Source of the DNA: Gnetum montanum
Taxonomy: Eukaryota; Streptophyta; Gnetopsida; Gnetales; Gnetaceae
Length of the DNA: 64,000 bases
Direction of reading: 5' to 3'
Assembly: GCA_015680685.1 (NCBI GenBank)
Contig: MNCI01010439.1
Location: 279,900 to 343,899 of the forward strand
In this document: in pieces, positions 36,611 through 47,400 of the stretch
Layout of the letters: the number at the start of each line of letters is the position of its first letter
How positions within the stretch are numbered: the first letter of the stretch is position 1
Translations under genes and position numbers: made by a program
Notes under the pieces: model-generated
The model's database searches: none
What the model was told of the DNA's origin: nothing
What the model saw: the letters and a program-made list of their open reading frames with translations, nothing else

Positions 36611-37161
36611 CTGTAATCATAATAAGACCATGGGTTAGCAATCGTTGTGTAACATGAAGCAATTGGGATATCTTTATCTCTTTAGGATAGTTACACTTGG
36701 ATAAGTTGTGATTATGGTTGATCTAATTACTCTAATTATTATTTTATTTATGTGTTATTGTTAATAAATCATCTTGAAGGTTGTTGAAAGGGTTAACTCT
36801 TGAAAAAATTGATGTTTGTATATTTTTAAGGTCATTAACCCTTTGGGGGAGCTAGAAATTTTTTTTCAAAAGTTTCATTGGAAACCTTAAGGTTTGCAAC
36901 CCCCACAATAAAGAGCTTACCTGTAGTAAGTGCAAGGTCAAAGAATGGAGTGATTTGGATAAATGGTTGGGAAGTTAAGGGCTCTGGAAGTTTTTGGGCT
37001 CTAAAAAGTAGCAAAAACTCTCCATGTTTTATGAGGCAAATGATAAAAATTTCTAAGTACACGGCAGTCTATATAGGAGTTTTGCATTGCATCAACGAGG
37101 CCTCATCGATGGGGCCTTGTCGATGGGATTGGCTACATTGATGAGGCCTCGTCAACGTAGC
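36611..37161 (-). promoter_or_regulatory. Candidate internal promoter and complete intron upstream of ORF3 (element D)
   Basis: The plus strand at 37091-37161 contains repeated CAACGAGGCCTCATCGAT units, the same kind as in this element's LTR. On the minus strand the TATA box CTATATAG follows at 37069-37076. The donor CTACAG|GTAAGC begins an intron at 36920. A branch point TGCTAACCC lies at 36632-36640. The acceptor GATTACAG ends at 36611, so the ORF3 ATG is the first codon of the next exon. The intron is 310 bp. This is the most complete copy of the cassette. Confidence 0.62.
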
Positions 37162-38757
37162 TTTTGACCACAATAGATGATTGTTGACTTAGGTCAAACT
37201 TGCAAAATACAATGAGTTTTTGAATGAAATTGGGGTCAAATGAAAGCTTAAAAGGCCAAGAATAGTATGAAAACATGAGAAGAGGTTGTTGGAGTTCATA
37301 AATTTGGAAAAAATGGAGAAAAAGTGATTCAGGGGATGAATGAAATAAAAGGTTAAGGAGCACTGAGCAGAATACACAATGGAATATGCAAAAGATAGGA
37401 TTGTAACCATGTCGAAGGTAAGGAATCTTAACTAACCAAACTAAAAGCTATGCAAGTGGATCTTCCCCATAGCAGGATCATGCCCTTGTTGCCCTTACAT
37501 AGCCTCAACTAAGGAGTCCATGGGCACCACAATCAATTAATGGTCATGAAAAGTTAAGGACCAACCAAAAAGAATCTACCCAAGAATTCAAACACATTAG
37601 AACAAGACATAGAGCATAACATAGAACCTAGCAGTGAGGTGAGTTATGGTAGCATAGATGGATGATGGCAATGTGGAATGGAATTCCGAATTGAGTCATA
37701 AAAAATCTCTTGTGAAATTTGTGTTTAAAATGACTTGAGAAGATCCATCCTTAGTCCAGACCAAAACTAACCACTTTCAATGACTTCGCAATGCCACTAT
37801 AAGATAGATCCACTTGCATGAGACACGATAGTATTTCCACAAAACAACCACCATTCCATAAAAAGAAGAAAAGAGAGAAGTAGAAAGTGAGAGAGGGCTT
37901 TAGTTAGAGGGGAACTTCAAGCATGGGTGCATGTCTTTTTAGTCCCATAACTAGTGCTTGTAGCCCATTTATTTGTCCAAGGGGTGTGCTTTGAATTCCC
38001 ATCATATTTTTTTTTTGAAATGGGAACCACACCATGCAAGGACTTATTCATTTATTGTGTCTAATGAATATGCTTTGAATTCCCATCATTTTTTTTATGG
38101 GAACCACACCATGCAAAGACTTCATTTGACCTCCTATTAGTGGTTGGAATGGAATGGTAAGAAGTCTATGAAGAACACTTAAGCACTCGAGCAAGTAGAA
38201 GAGTACAAAGAGTATTGAGTTTTCTTGAAGTCACACCTTTTACAAACCTTTGAATCCTTCTTGATTTTGGAACTACCAAGGTTACAAATTGATTAAAGGT
38301 TGCTTTAATAGAAGGGACTTCAAATTCCTAGAACAAGAAAAACCATAGAGTTTATTGGATGGAAAAATGATGTGGACTCACTACCTATTCCATGAAAGAT
38401 AAACCATGTCATAGTCATCAAACATCAGAATTCAAAAATAGAAACTAGACATTGATAATCACAACATTAAGCATAAACCATCATTAGTAAATAGCAATAG
38501 CAGCACCGTGTCTTGTGGCAATAAAGTAATTTTATTAGCAAAAATGAGGAAATATCACACTCAAGAAAAATAAAACAAAGTAAAATATATAAGAAAGTGT
38601 AAAATGATCAAGAAAGGTTCAAAGGTACTAACAATGGTGTAAACTTAGAAAAATTTGAAAATCAAAAATTTGTAAAATAAATAACTTGTAAAATAAAAAA
38701 CATGGAAAACAGAAAATAGGAAAACTGAGAAGTCATATGGATTATTAGCACGGATGA
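37162..38757 (-). other. Noncoding spacer of element D
   Basis: No coding evidence. The shared motif (gcatgggtgcatgtcttttt) is at 37921-37940. An imperfect local duplication is present at about 37975-38115, where gaattcccatcat and gggaaccacaccatgcaa each occur twice. Confidence 0.6.
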
Positions 38758-38774
38758 CCATCTCCCCCATGACT
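38758..38774 (-). other. Central polypurine tract of element D
   Basis: Minus strand AGTCATGGGGGAGATGG, after integrase, as in B and C. Confidence 0.6.
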
Positions 38775-40200
38775 GAGTTGAAAGGAGGAGATCTAAAAAA
38801 TGGAACGTGGTTGTCCATCTATCGAGGTGGTAGTTACACTGGCTTGTCTTGGTTTAAGAAAAGGTTTTACTTATTGGATGTTGACCAACTGCTTTTTATT
38901 TTGACTTTTAGGTTTGTAGATTAACATGGCCATAGAGGAAAAGGTTTGATTAATTCTATAAGATCCCTCCCATAATGGTTGAAATTTTACCTTTTAGGGT
39001 CCATGTGTGGGGTTTTAGTAGAGGACCTTATCTCCTGCTTGAAGTTTTACTTTCCTTATTCTAAGGTCATGATGTTGCTTGTTGAATGCTTTGTGCACCT
39101 CATTCAAAGATAAGGCCACTAATTAGTTTTCATCTAGCACATTTAGGTTGATCAATCTTTCTTTCTATGCTAGACTAAGGTCAAGATTCAGATCACAAGT
39201 TGTTGAGAGTGTACAAAGCTTGGATTGAATCAAGAGCATTCGAATTTTTCTGTACACCAACTTGTAGGGTGGATAGCCAATAGAAAGTTTCCATGTTGAA
39301 CAGTAAGCCTAGAGGGCATCATTAAGTTTTGTACTCTAATTTCCTATATTTGGTAATGGTCCAAGTTGGTATTTCTATGATCTCCCAATTGGTTACCTCT
39401 ACTTGATTGTTGGCTTGGTGGTGGTAGGGTGTTGTTAATTTATGTTCAACCTCCAAGTGTTGCATTAACTTTCTAAAAGTGGCACTTGTGAAATAAGTTC
39501 CATTGTCAAAAATTAGTGAATGTGGCACTTCAAACCTATTTACAATATTTTGTTGTATAAATCTAGCAGTAGTGGACAATGTACAATCAGTAGCAACTAC
39601 TACTTCTACCCATTTTGTGCAGTAGTGGACTGCTATGATAATATATGCCTTTCCATTGGACATGGGTGTGATGGAACCCATGAAGTCAATGCCCCATATG
39701 TCAAAAGGTTCCAATGGTTGATTCCACTATTGAGGACCTTCCATGTGAGTGGTCATCCCTCCATCTCATTGACAACATTCATAAGATCAAAAAAACTAGT
39801 GAGCATCCCTAAATATTGTAGGCCAATAGTATCCTGCCATTAGGATTTTTATGGCTATGCATCTCCCTACATAGTGGCCTCCTAAAGGCCCTTCATGAGC
39901 ATCTTGGAGAACGTACAGTTGATCTTCATTAGAGACACACCAACAAATTAGCCATTGACGGATACCTTGTAAAAGTGTCTATTGACTTCCATGAAGTATT
40001 TGGCCAAATGAAGAAATTTTTGCTTCTTTCTAAAGTCAAGAACTTGTGGCATCTCTTGAGTGAGAAGATAAGTGAGGATGCCATTATACCATGTTGTTTC
40101 TACAAGCATTTATTCATTTATTGATCTTGTAAATAGGAGTTCATTAGGAAACTGATAAGAGAGTAGGCGATCCTTTTCTTTATTATCCCATCTTAAGCAA
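38775..40200 (-). pseudogene. Integrase of element D (degraded)
   Basis: The core region at 39322-39714 is open for 130 codons. It has FDIWGIDFMGSITPMSNGK (first Asp), FDNGTYFTSATFRKLM (second Asp), TTPYHHQANNQVEVTNWEI (catalytic Glu present) and a preserved YCTKWVEV. The upstream HHCC region (39720-39910) and the C-terminal part (38820-39320) are broken by stops. It is the best-preserved integrase core of the window. Confidence 0.88.
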
Positions 40201-40205
40201 GAGAG

Positions 40206-40560
40206 GTGGTCAGCAACCACATTCTCGATTCCTTTTCGATCTACCATCATGAGATTGAATTCCTGCAAGATCACGATACACTATATGACACGAGGATTCA
40301 CCATTGGCTTGTTCATGAGGAAGTGGATTGCACTATGGTCCGTGTGCACAAATACCTTATAGTGAAGCACATAGTGCTTGAACTTTTCCAGAGCATATAC
40401 CACTACTATTAGTTCCTTTTCCATGGTGGTGTAATTTAACTGTGCTCCCACAATGCTTTGACTCGCATAGTGGATGTAGTATGGGCATTTCTTATCATCC
40501 ATCTGTGTGAGCACTACTCCCAAGGCATAGTTAGATGCATCTATCATGATGTGGAAGGTT
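40206..40560 (-). pseudogene. RNase H of element D
   Basis: An open stretch at 40281-40547 begins MIDASNYALGVVLTQ (first catalytic Asp). It keeps LNYTTMEKELIVVVYALEKF (catalytic Glu) and VHTDHSAIHFL (Asp). Upstream FHIM and downstream VVADHLSCL-like ends are also readable. It is the most intact RNase H here and serves as the reference for C and B. Confidence 0.88.
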
Positions 40561-40599
40561 TTGGACTAGTCTAGTGCTCGTAGAATTGGTGTTTCTATG

Positions 40600-41727
40600 A
40601 GTTTCTCCTTTAACTATTGAAATACATGTTCACATTCCTTAGTCTAGATGAAAGGTGCATCTTTCTTTGTAAGCTCTACCAACAGTTTTTCAATCTTTGA
40701 AAAATTCTCTATGAATCACTAGTAGTATCCAGTGTGTCCAAGGANAAAAAATTCTCTATGAATCACTAGTAGTATCCAGTGTGTCCAAGGAATGATCAAA
40801 CATCTTTAACTATCTCTAGCTGGGGTATCATTCCTTGAATGACCCTTATCTTTTCTAGGTCTATCTCAATCCCTGCTTGAGTGATTCTATGCCCTAGTAC
40901 AATGCCTTCTTGGACCATGAGATGGCTCTTTTGCTAGTTGAGCCACAAATTTGTTTAAACACATCTCTTTAATACTTGCTCAAGGTGGTCCAAGACTTGC
41001 TCAATTTTAGCTCCATAGGTGGAAAATTCATCCATGAAGACTTCCACACCATTACCAATCTGCTGTTGGAAAATGCTAAGGACTAGGCATTGAAATGTTG
41101 TAGGGGCATTACACAGACTGAATGACATCTTACAATATGCAAAAGTCTCCTAAGGACTCATGAATGTTATCTTCTAGCACAATTTGGATTTGGTTATAGC
41201 TACTATAATTATCTAAGAAGCTATAATAATAATGCCCAAATATGGTGTTCAACACTTGATCCACAAATGGCAATGGAAAATGATCTTTAAACATTGTCAT
41301 ATTCAACAGCCTGAAGTTGATGAAAACCTACCATTTTCCATCTTTCTTTAGCATAATTATGAGTGGGCTAACCCACTCACTATCCACGATGGAATAGATG
41401 AGCCTCACCTTGAAGAGTTATTCAATTTCCTCCTTGATGATCTGCTTTAATTTGGGGTTTAGTCACCTCTGCGACTACCTTCTAGGCTTCATGGTTGAGT
41501 TGGTGTAAATGCAATGTTGGCATATCCTTGGATCAATTCTTGTTAACCTAGAATATGACCAAGCAAAGGTTGTTGGCCATTTGTTAACCACCTTTAAAAG
41601 CTTTTCTTTTTGTTTAGGAGCAAGTTTGGCATTAATTATGACCAATTTTCCATTGTTTAAAAATGCATATTCCATGCCGACCAATAAAGTTTTTAGCTCT
41701 AGGGGCTCCTGCTTGAAATTATTAAGG
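40600..41727 (-). pseudogene. Reverse transcriptase of element D (degraded, interrupted by solo LTR E)
   Basis: The N-terminal part is open at 41475-41732: LNNFKQEPLELKTLL, AFLNNGKLVIINAKLAPKQ and KWPTTFAWSYSRL. The catalytic box at 41027-41038 reads FMDE, so the second catalytic Asp is lost. A single N with a 44-bp duplicated flank (40701-40791) breaks the thumb region. Solo LTR E sits just N-terminal of the RT lead-in, separating it from protease. Confidence 0.86.
40701..40791. repeat. 44-bp exact duplication around a single N (likely assembly artefact)
   Basis: 40701-40744 and 40748-40791 are identical with an N at 40745. B and C carry one copy at the homologous place. It shows the same kind of error as 25223-25316. 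Confidence 0.8.
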
Positions 41728-41732
41728 ATTTC

Positions 41733-42690
41733 TGATGAGTGGCAAGGTACCCCTACACTCAACCATACGAAACGAGCGTAGCACACCCGATCCGGTTGAA
41801 CTCCGCAGACTAAATGCCTAAACGCCGCAAGGAACACTTGGGGTTAATTAATCATTGTCTTCCCAGACTTACTTGTTGTTGTCACAGTGTATGGTTAAGT
41901 AAGTCCGAGGTATATGATTTTTTTGGTCTTTTTAGGTTTATCTCCTATGCTAAAGGGTGAAGGGTTAAGAGACTAAAACTAACTCTAACTATAGCACTAA
42001 GTCCTAGTGTCAGCATCCGTTCCCACTTGCCGTACACACCCTGAACTGTGCAACTGTGGCTACCAAACGCTAATTGTTACTGGGATTACCACACGTAACG
42101 CATGTGCTCGAAGCGGTTGTACTGAGGCACCTAACTAATCTAAGTGTGATAAGCAACTGATTCCTTGACTAGCCGTACACATCCGTAGATGCTTGTAATC
42201 AAGTCATACTTGTCCCATGTTCTAGGAGGTAAGGGTGACAGAATCTAATCGCGATGAGTAGCCGACCCCTTGGCTAGCCGTACACATTCGTCAATGCTCG
42301 TAACCGAGTCGTACTCATGCCGTGTTACTAGGAAAGCAATAAATAACATTAAATAAACCTATCCATGCACTGCAAGGTTTATCCACAAAGCTCGTCTTTA
42401 TTGCCGTACACAACTTGCGTTCAGGTACAAAGCTGCTTGAATAAAGAACCATTCACTTGGAGGACTCCTACTACAGGCACATGGAAAATATTTTATCTTT
42501 GGGGTGATCAATCCGCCAGAGCTTCGCTACTTCTAGCCTATCATGTGAAATGAGAGGAGTGCCACCTCTTATTTATAGATTTGGCGACGGACCACGATAT
42601 CGCGATGGACGCGATATTGCGTATGCGATATCGCGATGGACGCGATATTGCGTATGCGATATCGCAGCCTATGCGAATCGCGTCTCATCA
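41733..42690 (-). repeat. Solo LTR E (youngest insertion) in the pol of element D
   Basis: A 958-bp LTR from TGATGAGTGGC to GTCTCATCA, with no PBS or PPT beside it. It is flanked by perfect ATTTC duplications (41728-41732 and 42691-42695). It is visibly richer in CpG than the surrounding elements. The U3 has a 31-bp tandem unit built on GCGATATCGC and GCGATATTGCG (about 42596-42668), next to the TATA box (minus CTATAAATA at about 42570-42578). Unequal LTR recombination has removed the internal part. Confidence 0.94.
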
Positions 42691-42695
42691 ATTTC

Positions 42696-43400
42696 CAACT
42701 CTCCCCAACAGGTATCATCATCTTCATCAAAGAGTAACAAGTTCATCCATGCCTTCAACATAAGCACATGTTAAGCTCTCAGTTGGTTCCATGCATAATG
42801 TGTTCCTATCTGAGTCAGCTATCAACCACTGGGTGCCCTCCTGTTTTGTGGCTACTACATATAGAAACCTTTGAATATTGATTTCTTGTGCACACTTATT
42901 ACATGCTTTAATATATGTACTTTTGATTGACCAAATCTTTTACATGCAATCGTACCTATTATCGCTATACGCAATGCATGGAATTCGCTTCTTCTCTATC
43001 TTGCCAAATTCATTTTCTTTGGATATTTTTAGAGAGAGGTCCCTTATGCTCATATATGCACTGACCATGCTTAACCAAGCTCTTCCCATAATGATGGGAA
43101 AGTTACTTTTGCAATTGTCAAACTTGATCACTAGAAAATCAGCAGGATAGGACCACCCACAAACTATGGTCACAATGTCCTCTACTAATCCTAGAGGGAC
43201 AGTAATTGACTAATTTGCCAATTCTAGATGGATGTTGTTCTTCTTGAGAGGTGGTAGGTTCCAAGCCCTATACATGTCATGGGAGATGAGATTAACTTTG
43301 GAACCAAAGTGAAGAAGAGCCTTACATGGCTCATGTCCAATGATCTATAGGTAAATGAGTGGACTTCCTAGGTTAGATCTTTTTGTGGGAAGATTATTGT
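42696..43400 (-). pseudogene. Protease region of element D and RT lead-in
   Basis: An open stretch at 42940-43173 reads FLVIKFDNCKSNFPIIMGRAWLS, the second retropepsin motif. The active site near 43300-43320 reads ALLHFGSKVNLIS instead of ALLDSGSSVNLI, so the catalytic Asp is replaced. The part 42696-42930 links protease to RT and is interrupted by stops. Confidence 0.78.
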
Positions 43401-45891
43401 CCTTGATCCAGTCAGAAATAGCATGAGTTAACATCACAATGCGAGTCCAAGGAAAAATTTCGTTTGAAAGGCACTTGAAGGTATTTAATGCAAAGGTTGA
43501 GGATATTAGAGATGTAGGACAATTAGTTGTACTAGGTTGTGAGGGTCAGAGAGAACTACTAGGTTGGAAGAAGGGTGTTTTTCTAGATCAATTATTGGAA
43601 CCACTCAGCTAGAAAGCTTGTTGTGAATGTACATCCCTCATAGCATTTCGTTGTTATGGATGCGAAGGAATATCACCCTACATGGATGGAGAAAGAGGTA
43701 ATTGGGTTGAAGGTAGAGGTGTGTGTGTCGATGGAGGCAAAGGATGGTATGGATATGGATGTGGGTTTTTCCCCTAAGTAGATGGTGAATGTGTTTGGTG
43801 GTATTCTGGATGATAATAGTGATGCTAAAATGAGGTATGACTTGCAGAATTTCTTGGAGAGATGGGTTGCTAAACATAGTACCTGCATGAATCTAGTTGC
43901 CTATAAGGGTACTACTGCCTTGGCAGTGGCATTTCCCATGATTGTGGTTGATACCCTTATTGATATTGTTCATAAGATTGTGATGGAGCTCCACTTGGAT
44001 ACTAAGCTTGTTGTTGTTGGTGGAACTGCCTTGGATTGCCTTGAGGATAAGGCAATCGTCTAGGTGCTTAGCTATGTGCTAGTCAAGGATTCAATGCATA
44101 CATCCCAAACTCTTGTAAGTGTGACACCACAGGGCAACAACCCTTTGGATGTTCGTATTGACAAATGTCACAATTAGTTTCATCATTAGAGTCAGTTTCC
44201 ACAACTTCCTCTACAACCACAACTTTGTCCTTACCTCTTTGGTAGGCACATTTAGCTTCTTTTTGCCTCCTGTGGTTATGATCACTATTTTTCTCTTTGG
44301 ATTCTTTAGCAATCTTCATAGTAGTTTGAAATTTTTCATCCAAAGAGTCCCATAATTTATCAATCTTTGTCAAAATATCAAAAATATACTTTTGAATGGG
44401 CAAGGCTTTCCTATTCACCACTTCATTGAGTGGTGAATCCTCCTTGTCACAAATTAGACCCCCTGTTTCCTAATGGAAGGATCCATATTATACTCTTCTA
44501 CACTTTCCTTTTTTTGTAGCTCACCTTCTTCTTTTGCTACTTGCTCAATTAGCCTTTGGATCTAATGAGCTCTCAATTCAGACAATCTTGCTTAGGCATA
44601 TAACCCAAGAGTTCTTCTAATTTCTGCTTTGAACCCATTTATGATGTGGTGAAGTTATTCCCTCTAAGAATAACCATGGCCAGGGCATTAGTGCAAGAGT
44701 GAATAGTATCTACCCATGGTGGCATCCAAGGGTTCATGTATTCCATGTTTCCAACCTTGGATTTGCCTTCTCAAATTAGACACTCTAGAGTACATCTGGT
44801 ATTTGTCATTAAACAGCTCTAACATGGTACTTCATTGGCGAATGGATTCTAGTTCCAAATATTGATACCAGCTTTCAACTTCCTTAATGAGTATCCTAGA
44901 GAAAAGCTTGAGTTTCTACTAATCATTTTCTATGTTTTGTAAGGCACAAGCATCATGGAAAGCTTGTAGATGTGTCTGTGAATCAAAGTTGTATCCCCCC
45001 TCAAATCTTGGGATATTATTCATGTCTAAGCACTTGATCTAGCTATCTTTCATATGTCTGATTGGAATTCTAACTACCTCTGCAATGTTGAGGATGCTTT
45101 GAATCACCAACAAAGGTTCATCATCATTGCTACATCAATGACACTGATGATGGTTTTGACCACGCCTTCGATCTTGGTGGCCTTTATGGTCATTGTTGTC
45201 TTGTTGATCATCTTCATCACGATTATTTCAATGGTAGCTTCTATGAGAACCAACAAATGAAGAGGAATGTTCAGAATTAGATGAAGAGGATGAAGAGGAA
45301 GGAGGACTGCTGCCACCACTTTTTTTTTATTGCAACCACCATCTTTAGATCCCTTACCATTGTGATGTTTGCTCAAGTCCCTACGTTGGTTGTCACTTTT
45401 TCCTGAACCTGGTTTAAGAATAGTGGATTGCAAGTTTAGGGTCACACCCTCATCACCAATAACATGGGGTGGAGAATCTTCATGTTGAGAACCTTCAAAG
45501 GGAGGATCCTCATTGTCATCTTGATCTAGTAGGAATAAGGGATTAGTGTAATGTTTCCCCATCATAGCCTTATGAAGCTTCTCCTGACCTCAATCTCACT
45601 TGCATTGTGTTTCAGTGGGATAGTAGTTCTGAGTGCCATAACCATTCACAACGTATTCCTCGTGAAAATCTACAATGCTCAATTTTTAAGGGCTTGAAAT
45701 AGCATCCCAGGCATAGATCTATCGGGGGGCAAGACGATGTTGCCCTTCATATCACTCCATCGAAACTGTTCATCCTAATGTAGGATGAAGGTGAAGTCTG
45801 GTACATACTCATCTAGATGAGTATATACCACTTTGCACTCCTATGGGACCAGCAATTTGACATCTTCACATCTATGGGAAGAAGAAGAAAT
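43401..45891 (-). pseudogene. gag: gag of element D (degraded)
   Basis: The homologous start at 45891 reads ATT instead of ATG, followed by SSSSHRCEDVKLLVP. Open pieces are 45104-45565 (HYTNPLFLLDQDDNEDPPF and a charged, Gly-poor linker) and 44083-44421 (FDILTKIDKLWDSLDEKFQ and the knuckle CDICQYEHPKGCCP). The capsid region at about 44540-45040 is shifted and has stops. The tail (43520-43880) is His/Pro/Tyr-rich. The N-terminal VVYTHLDEYVPDFTFILH is shared with B and C. Confidence 0.85.
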
Positions 45892-46023
45892 TTTGCAAAA
45901 TGAATAAAATTATCAATGTGCTTAGTAGTTTATATGTTGTTAAGAGTGATGTTGACCTTGAGTTCATCCAACGATATGAATAATATTCACTAATCCTAGA
46001 TAGTGTACATTTAACAAACGAAG

Positions 46024-46042
46024 TCCCCTGCAACGACGCCAA
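46024..46042 (-). other. Primer binding site of element D
   Basis: Minus strand TTGGCGTCGTTGCAGGGGA after the 5' LTR; close to the tRNA-Asp-type PBS. Confidence 0.85.
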
Positions 46043-47020
46043 TGATGAGTAGTAAGGTAGCCCTATGCCCAACCATATGAATCACAAGCATTCATGCACG
46101 ATACGGTTGAATTCCATGGACTTTGTAGCTTCTGGTGCACTAGCCTTCTAGGAAGTTAATCTTTACCTTAAGGTCAATTTTTGTCTTCCCAATTACACTT
46201 GTGAGGTACACTGGTATGGTTAAGTGTAATTGAGGCATATGATTTTTATCATTTTGTATTTTATGGTTTGGTGTTTAAAGGAAGATAAAGTAATTGAATT
46301 AACTAATTTAATTTAACTAATTACTAGCATCTAACTAGTCCTAACATAAGCATCCAGTCCCACTTTTTGCACACATCCTGAACCCATGTATTCGCTACTA
46401 GGCTACCAAGTGCTATGCTATTGGGCATACCAAGTAATAATGTTATTGGAATTACCAAGCAATTACATGTTATGCTCAAAGCAATCCTACTTATGTGTTT
46501 AATCTATCTCGCTTATCTTACTTAATTGCTTCATTAGCTTAAGTACTACAAAATATTTAATAAATAAATAATTAAAAACATTAAAAACATTAAATGCATA
46601 AATGAAATATTTAATCTATTCATAATGTTGCAAGGGTTATCAGAAAGCTCGACTTTATTACTACACACATTGTTGTGCTCAAGTACAACAATGCTCGAAT
46701 AAAGATCCATACACTTAATGAATCCTGCTACAAGCACTCAGGAAAAAAATTCTAAATCTTAAATGAAAAAACTACAAGAGCTTCACTACTAATGAAATAT
46801 CCATGCCATAAATGTGACTAGTGCACGTGTATTTATAGCCAAAAAGTAGACACTGTGTCGATAAAGCCTCATTAACACATGATACGATGCGTTGACTAGG
46901 CCTCATCAACAAGGCCCAGTCGACGAGGCTGCATTAATGAGGCCTCATCAACGAGGCCTAGTCGATGAGGTTGCATTGACGAGGCCTCATCGATGCAACT
47001 GACAAAATTGTAACTCATCA
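46043..47020 (-). repeat. 5' LTR of element D
   Basis: It runs from TGATGAGTAGTAAGG to TAACTCATCA and pairs with 32600-33517. The U3 (46855-47005) carries the longest palindromic array of this type: repeated CATCAACGAGGCC, AGTCGACGAGG and GAGGCCTCATCGATG units. The TATA box (minus strand CTATAAATA) is at about 46830-46838. Confidence 0.93.
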
Positions 47021-47400
47021 CATTGTAACAAAGAGAAGTGATCAGTGACCACATTCTCAATCCCCTTTCAATCTACCATTGGAAGATCAAACTCCTACAA
47101 TATCTCCAGCCATTGTATGACATGGGAACTCACCGTTGGTTTATTCATCAGGAAGGGAATGGCATTGTGATCAATGTGCACAAACATTTTTTATCCAAGC
47201 CATAGTGCCTGAACTTCTCCAAAGCATACATCATAACCATCACCTCTTTCTCTATTGTGGTGTAATTGAGCTGCACACCCACAATGCTTTAGCTTACACA
47301 GTGGATGTAATATAGATGTTTTTGATCATCCAACTATGTAAGCATAGCTCCCAAGGCATAGTTTGATGCTTGTAGAATTGGAATCTCTACAATCTTTTCC
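47021..47400 (-). pseudogene. RNase H of element C
   Basis: Readable on the minus strand as ASNYALGAMLT, LYYIHCVS, LNYTTIEKEVMVMMYALEKF and ENVVTDHFSLL. Compared with D, about 38 bases just before ASNYALG are deleted, which removes the first catalytic Asp (IDAS in D). The end is cut by element D at 47021. Confidence 0.82.

Larger units (their letters stand above)
32600..47020 (-). mobile_element. Element D: full-length Athila-like element inside element C
   Basis: A 14,421-bp span, about 13.46 kb without solo LTR E and its target duplication. The LTRs are 32600-33517 and 46043-47020, with PBS at the right and PPT at the left. The flanks are CATCA (32595-32599) and CATTG (47021-47025), best explained as CATCG with its CpG deaminated on opposite strands in the two copies. 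The order inside is gag, protease, RT, RNase H, integrase, spacer, ORF3. It lies in the RNase H-integrase linker of C. Confidence 0.92.

Noticed and set aside
42550-42774. Overlapping short open frames across the GATATC repeat
   Set aside because: They are produced by the 31-bp tandem repeat in the solo LTR and have no homologous frame in other LTRs.
43782-44063. 93-codon plus-strand open frame rich in Val/Leu
   Set aside because: It is the antisense shadow of the gag tail of element D.
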